DNA from: Gonapodya sp. JEL0774
Lineage: Eukaryota; Monoblepharomycota; Monoblepharidomycetes; Monoblepharidales; Gonapodyaceae
Assembly (NCBI GenBank): GCA_027604505.1
Contig: JADIIX010000087.1
Span: 32,988-96,987, forward strand
DNA length: 64,000 nt
Direction: 5' to 3'
Every line of letters begins with the position of its first letter. Within the stretch, counting starts at the first letter, position 1. Shown here piece after piece: positions 42,369 through 57,455 of the stretch. The position numbers and the translations under genes are program-made. The notes beneath the pieces were generated by a model. It worked only from the letters and a program-made list of their open reading frames with translations. It was not told the DNA's origin and searched no databases.

Positions 42369-43606
42369 ATGACCGACGTCTGGGCAGACGACGACGACCC
42401 GGCCGACTCCCATCACCCCGACACCACACACGCACATGGCCCGATCGAGCGATACGCTTTGGGTCGCGATTGGGAGAAACTCAGGGAGCAGCACGTTGCG
42501 GTGGGTTGGATGAATTTTTGTCTCGTCTTCACCCCGAGTTGGCACCCCCGGCAAGAGGTACCAGCGGCGGCCTGGGTTTTGGTTTTCGGTGGTTCGACAT
42601 GACATGATGATGATGATGTTGTTGTTTTTGCTATCGTTGCGTGCTTCCCTTGTGCGGGTGTGCACGTGCTGGATCCACGACATCCGGCGAACCCGCCCAC
42701 CCAGGCTGGATACAGGGACGCGATTGAGGTGGGTAAAGAGCACACATTGCAGGCGGGGTTCAACGTGGGTTACGAAGAGGCGATTCGGGTGGCATTCGAG
42801 ATCGGAAAGATGCAAGGGGTGATAAAGTGAGTGCAGGCAAAGGCGGTTCAAGAGGGTGATGCACGCGGGTCCTGGTTTGATACGGGTGGATGAGGTGGTG
42901 AAAGGATATTGTGGTGAGGTGTGTGTGATGGAGGGGAAGTGGTCCACGGTACTGCGATCGACAACAGTCGTGATCACTGGACAAGTTTGAGTGGTGGAAT
43001 GTCATGAATGTGGTGTCCGTGGGTGCGACACCGTCTCAGTACCAGGACCGTGAGAGGATGTAAACGGTGATGCGTGTGCGTGGCAGGGCAACACATGACA
43101 GGACCTTTGGGACACTGCGTGTGTGGGAGTTGGTTTGTGCCGGTGAACAGTCGGACAAGTTTGGGGCACGAGCCTCTAGAGCTGTCACGAACGGCAGAGT
43201 TGTGCGACCAATGGTGGTGTTATATTTGTATATTCTCTAACCGTCTCACGCAATCTCTTGTGGTCAAAGAACCCTCTCCACGTTCCTCTCCCAAGAGCAC
43301 CCTTCCCTCCTCCCCCTGGCACCAGAGATATCCTCCTTATCCGCCACCCTCGCCTCACTCACCACCTTTGACGCACTCAGTGGAGCACCGACGGGACAGA
43401 TGGGTGGCGAGACTGCGGAGAACGTCGAGGCTGCCGTGGGCATCACACAGGGTGGGGCTGCGGACCCCCACGAACGAGTCGAGGAGACTTTATCTCGGCA
43501 GAGGGAAGCGGCGGTGGCGAGGGTGGAGGAGTTGAAGGAACGGGCGGGGAAGGTGGTGGGGAGCTTGGGGTGGGACAAGGAGGTGGTACTGGGAGGTGTG
43601 AATTGA
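42369..43606 (+). CDS. YAE1: Yae1-like deca-GX3 protein
   Basis: Yae1 works with Lto1 as an adaptor that recruits the cytosolic iron-sulfur targeting complex to the ABC protein Rli1/ABCE1. Exon 1 (from ATG 42369) starts MTDVWADDDDPADSHHPD, an acidic N-terminus with the expected Trp, and ends EKLREQHVA. Exon 2 (about 42708-42827) holds the defining repeat, AGYRDAIEVGKEHTLQAGFN then VGYEEAIRVAFEIGKMQGV, with Gly at four-residue spacing. The last exon resumes in frame as TLSTFLSQEHPSLLPL and ends WDKEVVLGGVN at TGA 43604-43606, including an Arg/Glu-rich helix. The GX3 repeat also occurs in Lto1; the N-terminal DxWDDD-like motif and length favour Yae1. Introns are larger than usual here (about 210 and 440 bp). 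Confidence 0.72.
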
Positions 43607-43786
43607 TGCTGTGGGTTGACAGAGGGCACAGATCATGAGTGGACTATGTTACATTTGTATATAGCGTCACAAGGTTTATTTCATTCATTTCAGTCAAAGA
43701 GGGAACTCCCCAGATTCGGAAACCCCGATTCACGGTGGGGGAGAACTACTCCTTGCATCTTAGTTTTCCCAAGAGCTCCACCTGCA

Positions 43787-44394
43787 ATGTCAACGACAAA
43801 CCTGCCAATCGTGGATCCACCGAACCCACCTTCCCAACCTTCTCCAACCATATCACATCTGCTCCCCTCCGTCACGCCCCCTGTCATCACGCCTGCGAAA
43901 CCAAAACGCAAGATGAAACCCAAACCCCCCAAAGACCCGGACTTGCCAAAGAAGCCCACGTCTGCCTTCTTGTACTTCTGTATGGAGCAGAGGTAGGCAA
44001 CTGCGAACTCTTTGGGCTCTTCGCCCTGCCTTCTACCTCGCTGCTGTTCCTTCCAGTGATTACTCGAGGGTCTAAAGGATATAAACCCACGTAGGTCCCT
44101 CGGAACCTCTAAAATCGAGGTTGTGAGCGAACTGTGGAAGACTGCTCGGGAGGATCAGAAGCAGGTTTGTCCAGACATGAGACAACTTAGTACGCAAAGG
44201 AACTCAGCCCGATGTTCTCACGGGGCACGATTCAACTCCTGCTTTTCTGCAGAAGTTCATGGCACAAGCACAAGCAGATAAAGACCGCTATGACACGCAA
44301 TTGAAGAGATACCAATTGAAGCAGAGTGCGTGGTTGTTGTTCTCGCGGAAGTCGTCTGTCCCTCCTCTCGAGTCTCAAATTTCATCAAACTGAC
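43787..44394 (+). CDS. HMG-box protein
   Basis: This is a small HMG-box DNA-binding protein. It starts at ATG 43787 (MSTTNLPIVDPPNPPSQPSP) with a Pro-rich leader and a basic stretch (PAKPKRKMKPKPPKDPDLPK). The box spans three exons: PKKPTSAFLYFCMEQR, SLGTSKIEVVSELWKTARED and KFMAQAQADKDRYDTQLKRY, with the Pro-x-Ser-Ala-Phe start and the Trp/Lys core of the fold. It ends SVPPLESQISSN at TGA about 44392, unless a GTGCGT donor after LKQ leads to one more short exon. One box and a basic leader resemble Nhp6- or SSRP1-type architectural proteins, but I cannot choose an orthologue. The DNA bent or bound is unknown. Confidence 0.8.
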
Positions 44395-44763
44395 AATTCC
44401 ATATTGGGTTTCTTTTATAAATACTAACAAATCATGATCATCGTCGAAAACAAACAGAAATGAGGTCCCTTTATCCCGGGTCGAACTATGTACAGCTCAA
44501 TTAGAATAAGTGCGTGCATTGCCAATTTGCTCAGGGCTTCCTTTGCTTCCAAATATAAATGTCGATACCTTCCGTTCGCTTTGTTGCATTTTGAGGGTAT
44601 GTACGTGGTGCTCGTTCCATCCAAATTGTCCGAGAAGGCCAATTGTTGCCAATCCTGTGGCGCAAACCGACCGCCCTTGGCATTGCGCTCCTGTCTGCTG
44701 CCACCACCGTTCTCATTGCATCCTTGTCTCACTGGCGCACGAATCTGTGATTCGTATCCCCTC

Positions 44764-47376
<2,613 letters not shown>

Positions 47377-47473
47377 CCTTGCTGGGGCGAATATCAGAAG
47401 AATCCAAGCCAGGAAGTGGACTGCTGTTCGCCGGCAGCTGAGTTTGTGGGTGGCACACCATCACAAGGATGTA
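47377..47473. promoter_or_regulatory. 97-bp bidirectional promoter, SNF1 / PDK1
   Basis: Only 97 bp separates the two start codons, which face away from each other, so the 5' UTRs and core promoters must share this stretch. I see no clear TATA box. Shared control of the two kinases is an inference from layout alone. Confidence 0.6.
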
Positions 47474-48637
47474 ATGACATCCAAAGAATTGAAAACGAAT
47501 CCACCGCCAGAAGAGATTGATCCTTTTCGAAAACGAACAGCGAGTGATTTTACGGTGAGTGAGGATAAATAGGTGGATGTCTCTGTTCAACTTGCTCATG
47601 TGAAACCTCGGCAGTTTGGCGAGCCCATTGGCGACGGATCGTACTCGACAGTAGTACATGCTGTGGAAAAGGATTCGGGTCGAGAGTTTGCAATTAAGAT
47701 TCTTGATAAGCGTCATATCCTCAAAAACGACAAGGTTAAATATGTTCACGTCGAGAAGGATGTGTTAAATCTCTTGAATGGCCACCAATTCGTGGTCAGA
47801 CTCTACTACACTTTTCAGGATCAGTCATCTCTATACTTCGTGCTGGACTACGCAAAGAATGGTGACATGTTGGAGCTCATCAGGAAGTACGGCAGCTTCG
47901 ACATACCCACAACACGTTTCTTCGTCGCGGAAGTGATTGTAGCTCTTGAGTATATACATGGACGAAATGTCATTCATCGGGACTTGAAGCCTGAGAATAT
48001 CTTGGTTGGGGAGGACATGCACATTATGCTCACCGACTTTGGCACCGCCAAGGTCTTAAACGTGCCCGAAGGACCATCGGATAGCGGAACTGAGAAAAAT
48101 GATAAGAAGAAGGCAAATTCTTTCGTTGGCACTGGTGAGTCTCGACTATTCTGATTCGCCCACAATGATGTCAACTCCGAACTCTCAATTGCAGCCGAAT
48201 ACGTCTCCCCTGAGCTTCTTAGTGACAAATTGGCGTCCAAGGCATCCGACTTTTGGGCACTGGGCGCGCTTACATATCAAATGCTGTGTGGGCGACCTCC
48301 CTTTCAAGGAAAGACGGATTACATGATCTTCCAAAAGATTATAAATATGGAATATTCTTTCCCTGATGATTTCCCTCTCATTGCCAAGGACTTGGTGTCC
48401 CGTCTCCTCAAGCCGGATCCGGATGCTCGTTTGGGTGTGGACTCCCCAGAGGGTGGAGGCTTCCAAGCACTGCAGGCACACCCATTTTTTGAAGGTATTG
48501 ATTGGCAGAACTTGGGGAAGGAAACTCCACCAACTATTCGAACGGGATTGGTGCCTCCCACCAAGGCGAAGACATTGGACGCAACGCCATTTATAGATAG
48601 ATTGAATGAGATGATTGATGATCGCGGCCGATTTTAG
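47474..48637 (+). CDS. PDK1/Pkh-type AGC kinase
   Basis: This is an orthologue of phosphoinositide-dependent kinase 1 (Pkh1/Ksg1 in fungi), which phosphorylates the activation loop of other AGC kinases. Exon 1 runs from ATG 47474 to FRKRTASDFT; splicing to CAG at 47614 gives DFTFGEPIGDGSYSTVV, the expected Gly loop. Then come REFAIKILDKRHI (catalytic Lys), VHVEKDVLNLLNGHQFVVRL, LYFVLDYAKNGDML, VIHRDLKPENILVG (HRD), LTDFGTAKVL (DFG) and, after a second intron, FVGTAEYVSPELLSD with the Ser/Thr and APE-like motif. YTFQD and the KYVHVEKDVL helix are typical PDK1. The protein ends FIDRLNEMIDDRGRF at TAG 48635-48637, about 20 residues after the kinase fold, so the C-terminal PH domain of animal PDK1 is absent; SMC2 follows too closely to hide it. 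Confidence 0.93.
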
Positions 48638-48917
48638 GCTAAGGTTTCAATAAGGCTGTCCATTATGTAACCGTTGAAATCGAGATTGATCCCAGATTTC
48701 GATTTTCTTTGGTTTGAAGTATCGCCTTGTGCGGTTGGGTGACCGGGCCTGTGCACTTGAGTAGGCCGCCAACTGAATCGGCCTTCATCCCGCATCGCCA
48801 TTCGATTTTCCATCGATCGGATCTATCTTCGCCGGCGCTGTGACTTTTGGCGACTTTATCTTCGTTTTGTCCTGTTCTCGAGGAGTAGCGCGATTCACCT
48901 TCAGAGATTCGTCAATT

Positions 48918-51900
48918 ATGCGGATAGATGAACTCATCATCGAGGGCTTCAAGTCCTACGCAACGAGGACTGTTATTTCCGGCTGGGACCCCGAGTTTAA
49001 TGCCATCACGGGACTCAACGGGTCCGGAAAGTCCAACATTCTGGACGCCATCTGTTTCGTCCTAGGGATCAGCAATCTCAGTGCGGTGGGCCTAGAAAAT
49101 AATTTTTATCCGCGAAAATCAGAAATCTGATCTTGTGCTGCTCGTGGCTTCCGTCGCCGCCAGGTTCGTGCCCAGAGTCTTCAGGACCTGGTGTACAAGC
49201 GAGGTCAGGCGGGGATTTCGAAAGCATCGGTCACGATTGTATTCAATAACGCAGACAGAGACAAAAGTCCGATTGGTTATGAGAATTGCAAGGAGATTAC
49301 TGTCACACGGCAGGTGAGTCTGTCTCGGTATTGGTCGTGAATCCTACTCCACACATCTTTTCTCGGCCGCGCAGGTCATCATTGGAGGACGGAATAAGTG
49401 GCTTGTCAATGGCCATAATGCAATACAGCAAAACGTTCAGAATCTGTTCCAGTCAGTACAACTCAATGTCAATAACCCTCATTTCCTCATCATGCAAGGA
49501 CGAATCACCAAAGTCCTCAACATGAAACCACCGGAGATTCTCGCTATGATAGAAGAGGCAGCTGGGACGAGGATGTATGAGGAGAAAAAGAAGAAGGCTT
49601 TGGATACCATCGAGAAGAAAGACAAGAAGCTCGACGAAATCATCAAAGTATGTGCCTTCCGGAACTTTCACTGTAAAGTGGTACAGGGCAGGTCAATCGA
49701 CCATTCTTGCAGATTCTTGATGAGGAAATTACGCCGAAGCTGAACAAACTGAGAGAGGAAAAGAAAAAGTTCATCGAGTTCCAGAAGGTGAACACCGAAC
49801 TCGATCATGTGAAACAACTGGTCGTTGCCTACGACTATAAGCGTCACGAGGTAATTGCTTGTTGTGAAGCGAAATGGATCGAAACTGAACTGCTTTGCTT
49901 CCACTCCTAGGACATTCTGAGTCGCTCCGATACCGATCTCCAGGAAAGGCGCGATCGTGTCTCGCAGCTTCAGGAAAATGGCAACGAGTTGAAGCGCACC
50001 ATCGTAGAACTTGAAAAGCGCGTGCAAGAGATTCAAAAAAAGCGACAGAAGGTGAGAGTAATTGCATTCTTTGCGGTTTCGTGCTGCCCATGCACAATCG
50101 ATTTACTCCCGAATGATTAGAACGGAGGGAAGTTTCAAGAAATAGACACGCGCTTAAAGGGGTTTCAAAAAGAGCTTGTTCGCCTCACAACACAGTTGGA
50201 ACTCAAGGAGGTCACTGTGCGGGACGAAGAGAAACAACGTGACAATATCGTTGCACAGCGGGAGGAGGTGCGGAACTTTCTGTTCGAGCCAATCAACGCA
50301 TCTGCTATCTTACTAGCCTGACATTTTGATTAAGGCTATTGCGACTCTAGCACAATCTCGACTACGCGTGGAGAAGATGGAGATTGAGTTCGCCAACGCC
50401 AACTCTGGACATGAGGAGAAAGCCGAGAGCCTTCGCAAGATGGAGGAGCTCTTACAAACCCTTTCGACTGGTCTTTCGGCAAAGGAGGGCCATCAGAATG
50501 GTTACATGGACCAAATTGCCGGTGCGTGATCTCGTCATGCGGTGGAGGTGGCATCGTTGAACAACATTGCTGAAAACCGCTTGTCCACCATAGCTGCAAA
50601 GAGTGCTGGTATAGCCGCACTCACGGAAATTGAGCAGTGCAAGTTGCGTATCAAGCACTTGCAGAAGGAGCTAAAGGAGCTAGAACCAAAGGCGAAGAAG
50701 GCGGAGAAAGACAACCAGAAGCTCATCGATAGTCTTCAGTCATCGCGAACTGCAGCAGCGAAGATTCAGTCGGACATCGAACATGCCAATTTTGATCCCA
50801 AGCGAGAGATTGACCTGTTGCGAAAGAAGTCGATACAGCAGGACGTTGTCAACAATATTCAGGAGATGGTGGAGCAGCTCCAAACTGAACTAGGACGCTA
50901 CGATTTTCGTTATGAAGATCCCTGCCCCAACTTTGATCGATCCCAAGTTAAAGGAATCGTCGCGGAGCTTGTGACGATCCTGGAAAAGTACCGAGAGGCC
51001 GGAGATGCTCTTGAAGTCGGCGCTGGTGGACGTCTATACAATGTGCGGTTACCCTTGTACCTCATTGCTGACTTTCCTACGCACTGATACTGCCTTGATT
51101 TTCCACAGGTTGTTGTGGAAACTGAATCCGTTGCTAAGCAGCTTCTCAGTAAAGGTCAGCTAAAACGCCGCGTCACCATTATTCCTCTCAACAAAATTCA
51201 AGCGAGTAAAATTTCGCCGGAGGTAAGCGGGAATTTCAACTGCCACCCCTCACATCCTGCTGATCACATCACTACTATTTAAGCAACTAAAAGCCGCGAA
51301 GAAAATCGGTGGGGACGATGTGAATGTCGCAGTGAATCTCATTGGCTTCGACGAAGAAGTACAGACTGCGATGGAGTTTGTTTTCGGAAAAGTACTCATC
51401 TGCAAAGGTACAGTGTTGACAGTGTAGTTTCCCGGAAATTCCTCCCGTCCCACGTAAGCTGCATGTCATTAGATGGTGAGATGGCAAAGAACATCGCCTA
51501 CCATCCTCAGGTCAAGATTCGCACGGTAACCCTGGAAGGCGACGAATATGATCCGTCGGGTACACTCCGTGGTGGCACGAAGCCAAGCAGTGGCGGAGTG
51601 ATTCAAAAAATGCAGAAGTTGCGTGAACTATCCCAGCAACTCCAGGAGCAAAAGCAAATCTTAGGGACGATCTCAAAAGAGATCGAGCAGTACCAAAAGG
51701 CGGCTCACAAATACCAGGCACTCAGGCAGCAACTCGAATTAAAACAACACGAGGTCCGTCTCGCGGAAGAGCAAATTAACTCGAATGCGAACGCACAGGT
51801 GATGCAACAGGTCGAGACAGCGCGGAAGGCGATTGAGGAAGCGGAGGGGGGGATTGAGAGCGCAACGAAAGCCAAGATTAATTCGGAGGCTGAAGTTCAG

Positions 51901-53807
51901 CGGCTTGAGTCGGAGATGGCCGAGTTTTCCGGGAACAAGGAGCAAAAGCTTAAGTCACTAGAGGTATGAGAGTTAACCGCGTTTGTACAAATCTCGAATG
52001 GCCGATCTTAATCCTTTCTTTTCTTTCAATTTTTGGATGTTGTATGCAGGTGGACATAAAGAAAGCCAAAGCCTCCATCGCTAAAAGCAGCATTGACTTT
52101 AAAAAGAGGCACGCAGAAATACAGTTAGCGAAAGCTGAGCTGGGTGAGCACTCGCTTGGAACGTTCCTGAGAAAAGGTTCACTCATTTCTGCGATTCTAG
52201 AACAAGCTGACAAGGAAATTGATGTACTGAAACAGCAAATCGCGAATGCTGACATCGTTGTGACCAAAGCAAAAGAGGAATATGTCACCTTGGCTGAGGA
52301 GACGGCGGAGATGAAGGTGAGCAATAGGTGCACCGGAAATGTGCCCCGGTGAACTCTTGCCCTACACTTTCCACCTTTCAGGCGACCGTCAACGCTGCCC
52401 AATCTGAACTAGATGCCGAGTCTCGCCGTCTTGCTGTGTTTGATGATGAGTCCAGAGGTTTCGAGGCTGAACGAAAAAGATCAGAAAACGAGCTGGAGAA
52501 CACGCAGCTGGAATTACAGAAAGCTTCCCATGAGCTGCAACATTTTATGAATGACCAAGAGGTGGCGAAGGCTAGAGTCCAAGAAATGCTGAAGGAGCAC
52601 CCTTGGATCAGAGACCAGAGACAGTGGGTGTTTCTCAGTTTGCCGTAGAGTCTTAATTTGCTGAGTCGTGTTCGTTTCACCACAACTCGTTTAGGTACTT
52701 TGGTCTGGCTGACTCCCAGTACGATTTTGATAAGTACAACATCGGAGAAAGTAAAAAGAAGCTGAAGCAGCTTGAAGAAAAGCACGAGAATTTGAGAAAA
52801 AAGACTGACATGAAAGTTATGGACACCATCGACCGGTAAATCGACAAAGAGGGGGGGTTATATTGATGTTGTGGTTCGCTTATCGATGCTCCTCTGAACC
52901 GCAGCTATGAGAAGAAGGAAACTAGCCTCAACCAAATGCTTAACACAGTGAAGAAAGACAAGAAGAAAATTCAGCAAACTATCGAGGAGCTTGACAAGCA
53001 TAAACGACAGGCACTCGACAAGACTTGGAAGACGGTGAACAGGTGAATTTGGCGAAATAATTGCATGCTATGTTGCCAATTTGCTGTGGACTTGCCTCTG
53101 AATACCTGCTGGTGATATGTCACAGCGACTTTGGCTCCATCTTTGCGGATCTTCTGCCTGGCAACACTGCCAAGCTGGAGCCACCCGAGGGGCAGAGCGT
53201 TAACGATGGACTGGAGGTGAAGGTGTGCCTGGGTGGTGTATGGAAACAGAGTCTGACGGAGCTCAGTGGTGGTCAACGGTGAGACGAACATTTGTTCTCG
53301 CACGTCGCACATTCAGAGCGATTCCCTTACCTGCTCTGTTCCCACGTTGATTCTCGTATTGAGATCGCTTATTGCCCTCTCGCTGATCCTCTCGCTGTTG
53401 CGGTATAAGCCTGCGCCAATGTATATTTTGGACGAAGTCGACGCCGCCCTGGATCTCTCACATACCCAAAATATCGGACAGATGCTGCGAACACGCTTCA
53501 CTGGGTCACAGTTCATTGTGGTGTCATTGAAGGAGGGTATGTTTAACAACGCCAACGTGTTGTTCCGGGCACGCTTCCGGGACGGAGTGTCGACTGTGGA
53601 TGTGAGTTTCACACTTCTAGCGCAGATGATTTAGAACCTTCGATTTCTAACGGCGTTGTGCTCGTGGTCTGAAAGCGTATCGCCGAACGAGGGTCTCGAC
53701 GAACCGAGGACAAGGAGAATGCAGAGCCTGCACAGGCCAAGGGTAAGCAAAAGGCGCGGACGGCAGAGCAAGTCGGCGAGCGAAAACGACAACATTTAGA
53801 AGCGTGA
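48918..53807 (+). CDS. SMC2: SMC2, condensin ATPase subunit
   Basis: This is the condensin SMC2 subunit. ATG 48918 begins [20 protein letters not shown], with Walker A in [20 protein letters not shown]. After intron 1 come [39 protein letters not shown] and [18 protein letters not shown], all typical of SMC2. A long coiled coil follows; the hinge lies around 50950-51480 ([38 protein letters not shown]), then a second coiled coil. The C-terminal ATPase has LTELSGGQR (signature, about 53253-53279) and [20 protein letters not shown] (Walker B, about 53412), then [18 protein letters not shown]. It ends [11 protein letters not shown] at TGA 53805-53807. At roughly 1,170-1,200 residues it has normal length and all key motifs are present. 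There are more than fifteen short introns. Confidence 0.97.
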
Positions 53808-54115
53808 GGTGAATTGGGGTCAGTTGAATGCGTATTACATGCTTGTTGTGGACATTATTGCGCAGAGCACCTTTCACGGCTACGGCTCCTGTACAGATAA
53901 ATTTGCTTTGTATCCTTTGTTATGACGTCTGTTAAAGAGACGGGTAATACAGTAGCTAATGAGTTTTGGTGGGGTCCCTTTGAGTGGACATTTCGCCGGC
54001 TTGGATCAAATCCCAACAACGCGAAGTTTAGCCGAGGCTACAACCACACACATATAAAAAGCAGCTGCTTCGAATTGTAACGTTCGCAACCTGATTTGCT
54101 GTGATCGTTGTTAGG
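53808..54115. other. intergenic spacer
   Basis: About 308 bp lies between SMC2 and the SNARE gene. It holds no gene, and a TATA-like motif sits near its end. Confidence 0.5.
54053..54060 (+). promoter_or_regulatory. possible TATA box of the SNARE gene
   Basis: TATAAAAA lies 56 bp upstream of the syntaxin-like ATG. Position and sequence fit a core promoter; nothing else supports it. Confidence 0.3.
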
Positions 54116-55575
54116 ATGACTTTCGCATGGTGAGCATTGTTTCTTTTTGCGCAGTCCTCGCGGATTGATTGCAGTGTCGCTGTCAATCTTCGTGAATTAT
54201 GGGATGTTCCAACTTTCGTGGGCCATCTCCTTTCGTTTTCGTTGTTTCCCTGCATAACGCTCCATCAAACGCAGGAAGGCAGACGTTGATGCCCTCTCCA
54301 AACGAATAGATGTCCTCACAGCAATGGTGCTCGAGGTATGCCGAACGAGCTGTGGGTTGCGTTAAGGCAGTGGATTCCTCTCTCATCTTTGTCTTTCCCC
54401 TTGCACCTTCCCCACACCAGCGCCAAAAAGCCCACCGTGCTAACCTTGGTCCCTCACCCAATTCCGATCCTGCAATTGTGACGGAGCTCGCCAACATTCG
54501 TACCGCCGTAGAGACTCTGGAGGTTCGCTTGTCGGCTGCAGAAGTTTCCGGAGTGGTGGGGGAGCAACAAATCGCAAAGTTTGAGGACGCGATAGTTCTG
54601 CTAATGAAGCGAGTTGGGAGAGTGGAAGCTGTGGTTGGAGGAGATGCCGCGGTTGGAGGCGGGAGAGTAAGTGGAGGCTCATCAGTGCTCGGGACGAATG
54701 GTTCAGGTCGGGCGAACAATAATGAAGCTGGGAGGTCTGGGCAGACAACGGGTCGCCGGATGGGGAACACTGGTGGCACCGTGAGTTGTGCAAATTGATA
54801 TCGTCGATTTCTTTTGGCATGTATGGCATGTTTCCCATGCATTCTCTTCACAAAAACGCCATCCATCGGCTCGTAGTCCAATCCTTTGCGGGATAAATTC
54901 CGCGACGAAACAGCATCACCTCGTGACGCTTATGCCCATCTCCATGATCACGCATTGCTTGGTGCACAGCAGCAGATTATGTTGGGTGAGTTCTGTTTGG
55001 GGCGGGCAGAGACCCTGGTTGTGAGTTGAAAACACTGTTTGACTCGGAACACGATGTGATGTTTTTGGCGAGCGTTCGACATCTTGATTTCAATATCTCC
55101 ATGCATTTCGCAGTGGTGATGTCAACATTTATTCATGTGACTCTCTCGTCCTCTGTCGCCTTCCCATCCCGTCATCACCGCCCAATTCATCCCCGCTAAC
55201 CCCGTTTACCAGAGCAAGACGAATCTCTCGATGTCCTCTCTGAAACTATCGAGCGTCAACGACAAATTGGTCTGCAAATAACAGACGAACTCGACCTGCA
55301 CGCGCAGTTGCTCGAGGACACAGAGGATGCTGTTGATAGAACAAGTGGGAGGTTAGCAGGCGCCAGGAAGCGACTTGAATGGGTGCTAAGGGAGGGGCGT
55401 ACGAGTGGTGAGTAAGCAGAAGAGTTTAATGGGTGACAGTGAGCGAATTCGGGGAACTAATGATCCTGTTGTGCGCAATGGTTGGAATTTCTCGCTGGTA
55501 GCGGGATTCACGGGAGTTATCGTGATTGTCATTCTCATACTTATAATACTGATTGTTCTCAAGCTTTCTCGTTGA
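54116..55575 (+). CDS. Syntaxin-8-like Qc-SNARE
   Basis: This is a tail-anchored SNARE for endosomal/vacuolar fusion. Exon 1 is tiny (MTFAW, from ATG 54116). Helical N-terminal exons follow (KADVDALSKRIDVLTAMVLE, then SDPAIVTELANIRTAVETLE), then a Gly/Asn-rich linker and DKFRDETASPRDAYAHLHDH. The SNARE motif begins EQDESLDVLSETIERQRQIG and continues LQITDELDLHAQLLEDTEDA and VDRTSGRLAGARKRL, with Gln at the central layer (LHAQLLED). After another intron comes a single C-terminal membrane helix (GVIVIVILILIILIVLKLSR), ending at TGA 55573-55575. EQDxxLDxLSxxIxRQxxIG is characteristic of Qc-SNAREs of the STX8/Syn8 type; STX6/Tlg1 is the alternative. The gene appears complete. Confidence 0.82.
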
Positions 55576-55686
55576 TTGTGAAGTTGTTCTTTGTCGTTTA
55601 ATGTAAATAATACGTATACGTGAAAGGGTGACAGAGAGGGATGTGACGTGTGTTCAGACTGAAGGCCAACAACAAAGTGCACATAA

Positions 55687-57311
55687 ATGTCTCAACCAGT
55701 GGAGGCCGCATCCATTCTGGAATATGAAGGACGAGGCTGGGTGCGTTTTTTGGGGAGCACATCCTTACTAGTAGTGATGCTCAAAGCGGCCTTGATAACA
55801 ACTAGGAAGATGATGATGAGACTTTGCGGGAAGAAGGGCCAGCCCGAACCACGGGCCCCTCCCCTGGTCAACGTATGCTGTCTGCGCTGAGTGGAGCACT
55901 CCTTACGTCGTTAGTTGGTGAGTTTTTGCCCAGAATGGTGGCTCGTTTGAGTTATCGATCCCAATTCACGAATCGTCTTTCCCTTGTCGTGGGTTCTCAG
56001 TCACCCCCTTTGACGTTGTTAAGACGAGACTACAATCTGGCGCTAACGTTGCGGGTGCTAGTGGAGCTTCTATACGGGTACCGTATGAACCCATCACAGA
56101 GTGCTGTCGGGAGGTGTTCATGGGGATTCACGACCGGATCGAGTGCTCCCATTCGGCATCTATTCGTTATGTTCCCTCTCGTTCAAGAGTATCTCCGCAG
56201 ATTTTAGTAGCGGGACAGAACGTGGCTGTCGATTGTGCACTAGAGGCAGGTGTAGCTACGACAGGGGAAACACTCATCAACGGGACCTGGGATGGCATGG
56301 TGAAAATTGCAAGATACGAAGGGTTATCCAGTTTGTGGTCTGGGCTTTCCCCCACATTGTGAGTGATGGTCTGCGCCTAGCTTTACGTTTCCAGTCGCAG
56401 GTCCTCTTACTCGGAGTTTGTCATTAGAGTGATGCAGGTGCCAGCCACTGTCGTTTACTACGTTGGATATGAATCACTGCGAGATGAAATAAACCGGCGC
56501 TTCCATGGCTTCCCGGACGTTGTATTTTATGCACCTCTTCTTGCAGGCACTACTGCACGGAGTAAGTGTGTTTTCCCGCGGATGATTGCGTCCAAACAGG
56601 ATAAATTAAAATCTACGCAAACAGCCATCGCAGCTTTTGCAGTCTCGCCAATGGAGCTGATCCGGACACGGATGCAGTCGCTCAGTGGGCCGGAAAAGCA
56701 ACTCCGCAGTGAGTGATCACATCACTTTCGCGACACTATTCATACTTGGTGACCACAAATGTACACCAAGGTGTCATGTTTGGAGTTCGAGCAATGATAG
56801 AGACTCACGGACTTGGTAGTTTATGGAAAGGGATGGCTGCGACTTTGTGGCGAGACGTTCCATTCTCTGGGATTTATTGGTCCGGATACGAGACAATGAA
56901 GGACCGATTGGCACGACGATATCCAAATTGGAACGATACAGCGCTCGGCTTCTACAGCATTTCTTTCCTCTCCGGAGCAATGTCTGGCATGGTCGCAGCT
57001 ACTGTCACGACCCCTTTCGACGTGGCGAAAACTCGAAAGCAGATTTCAAACTCTCAGGGCGATCATATGAAAATGCTTAGCTTAATGAGGGCCATTGTAC
57101 GGAACGAGGGATGGCGAGGGTTGACAATGGGGATGACGGCGCGCGTTGCAAAAGTTGCACCTGCCTGCGCAATTATGATCTCAAGTGAGTTCAGCTAGGT
57201 GAATTCTTTCTGGTATAATTTTAGATTATCTGATACCTCATATGCTTCTTTGAAGGCTACGAAGCCGGAAAATACTACTTTTCACAACAGAACAAGCATA
57301 GTTCCGCATAA
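55687..57311 (+). CDS. MTM1: Mitochondrial carrier SLC25A39/40 (Mtm1)
   Basis: This is an inner-membrane carrier of the SLC25A39/40 group, linked to mitochondrial glutathione import and manganese/iron homeostasis. The three carrier signatures appear in order: VTPFDVVKTRLQS (exon starting about 56000), VSPMELIRTRMQSL (about 56640) and TTPFDVAKTRKQISNS (about 57009). Between repeats 1 and 2 lie GTWDGMVKIARYEGLSSLWS and VMQVPATVVYYVGYESL; between 2 and 3, GLGSLWKGMAATLWRDVPFS and GIYWSGYETMKD. The long first matrix loop (about 56040-56280) fits this subgroup. It starts at ATG 55687 (MSQPVEAASILEYEGRGW); the last exon joins MIS to SYEAGKYYFSQQNKHSSA, ending at TAA 57309-57311. At least six introns keep frame. 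Confidence 0.92.
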
Positions 57312-57455
57312 GCACGACACTGATGATACCTTCACACCATGCATTCATTTTAGCATCTTTTATTGGGCATGTATAGATCTAGATCTTTAAGTTTTGGGGC
57401 ATATACCATATGCTTGATGTACGTCTATGAAATCCCTTTTTTGCACTCTACGCCA

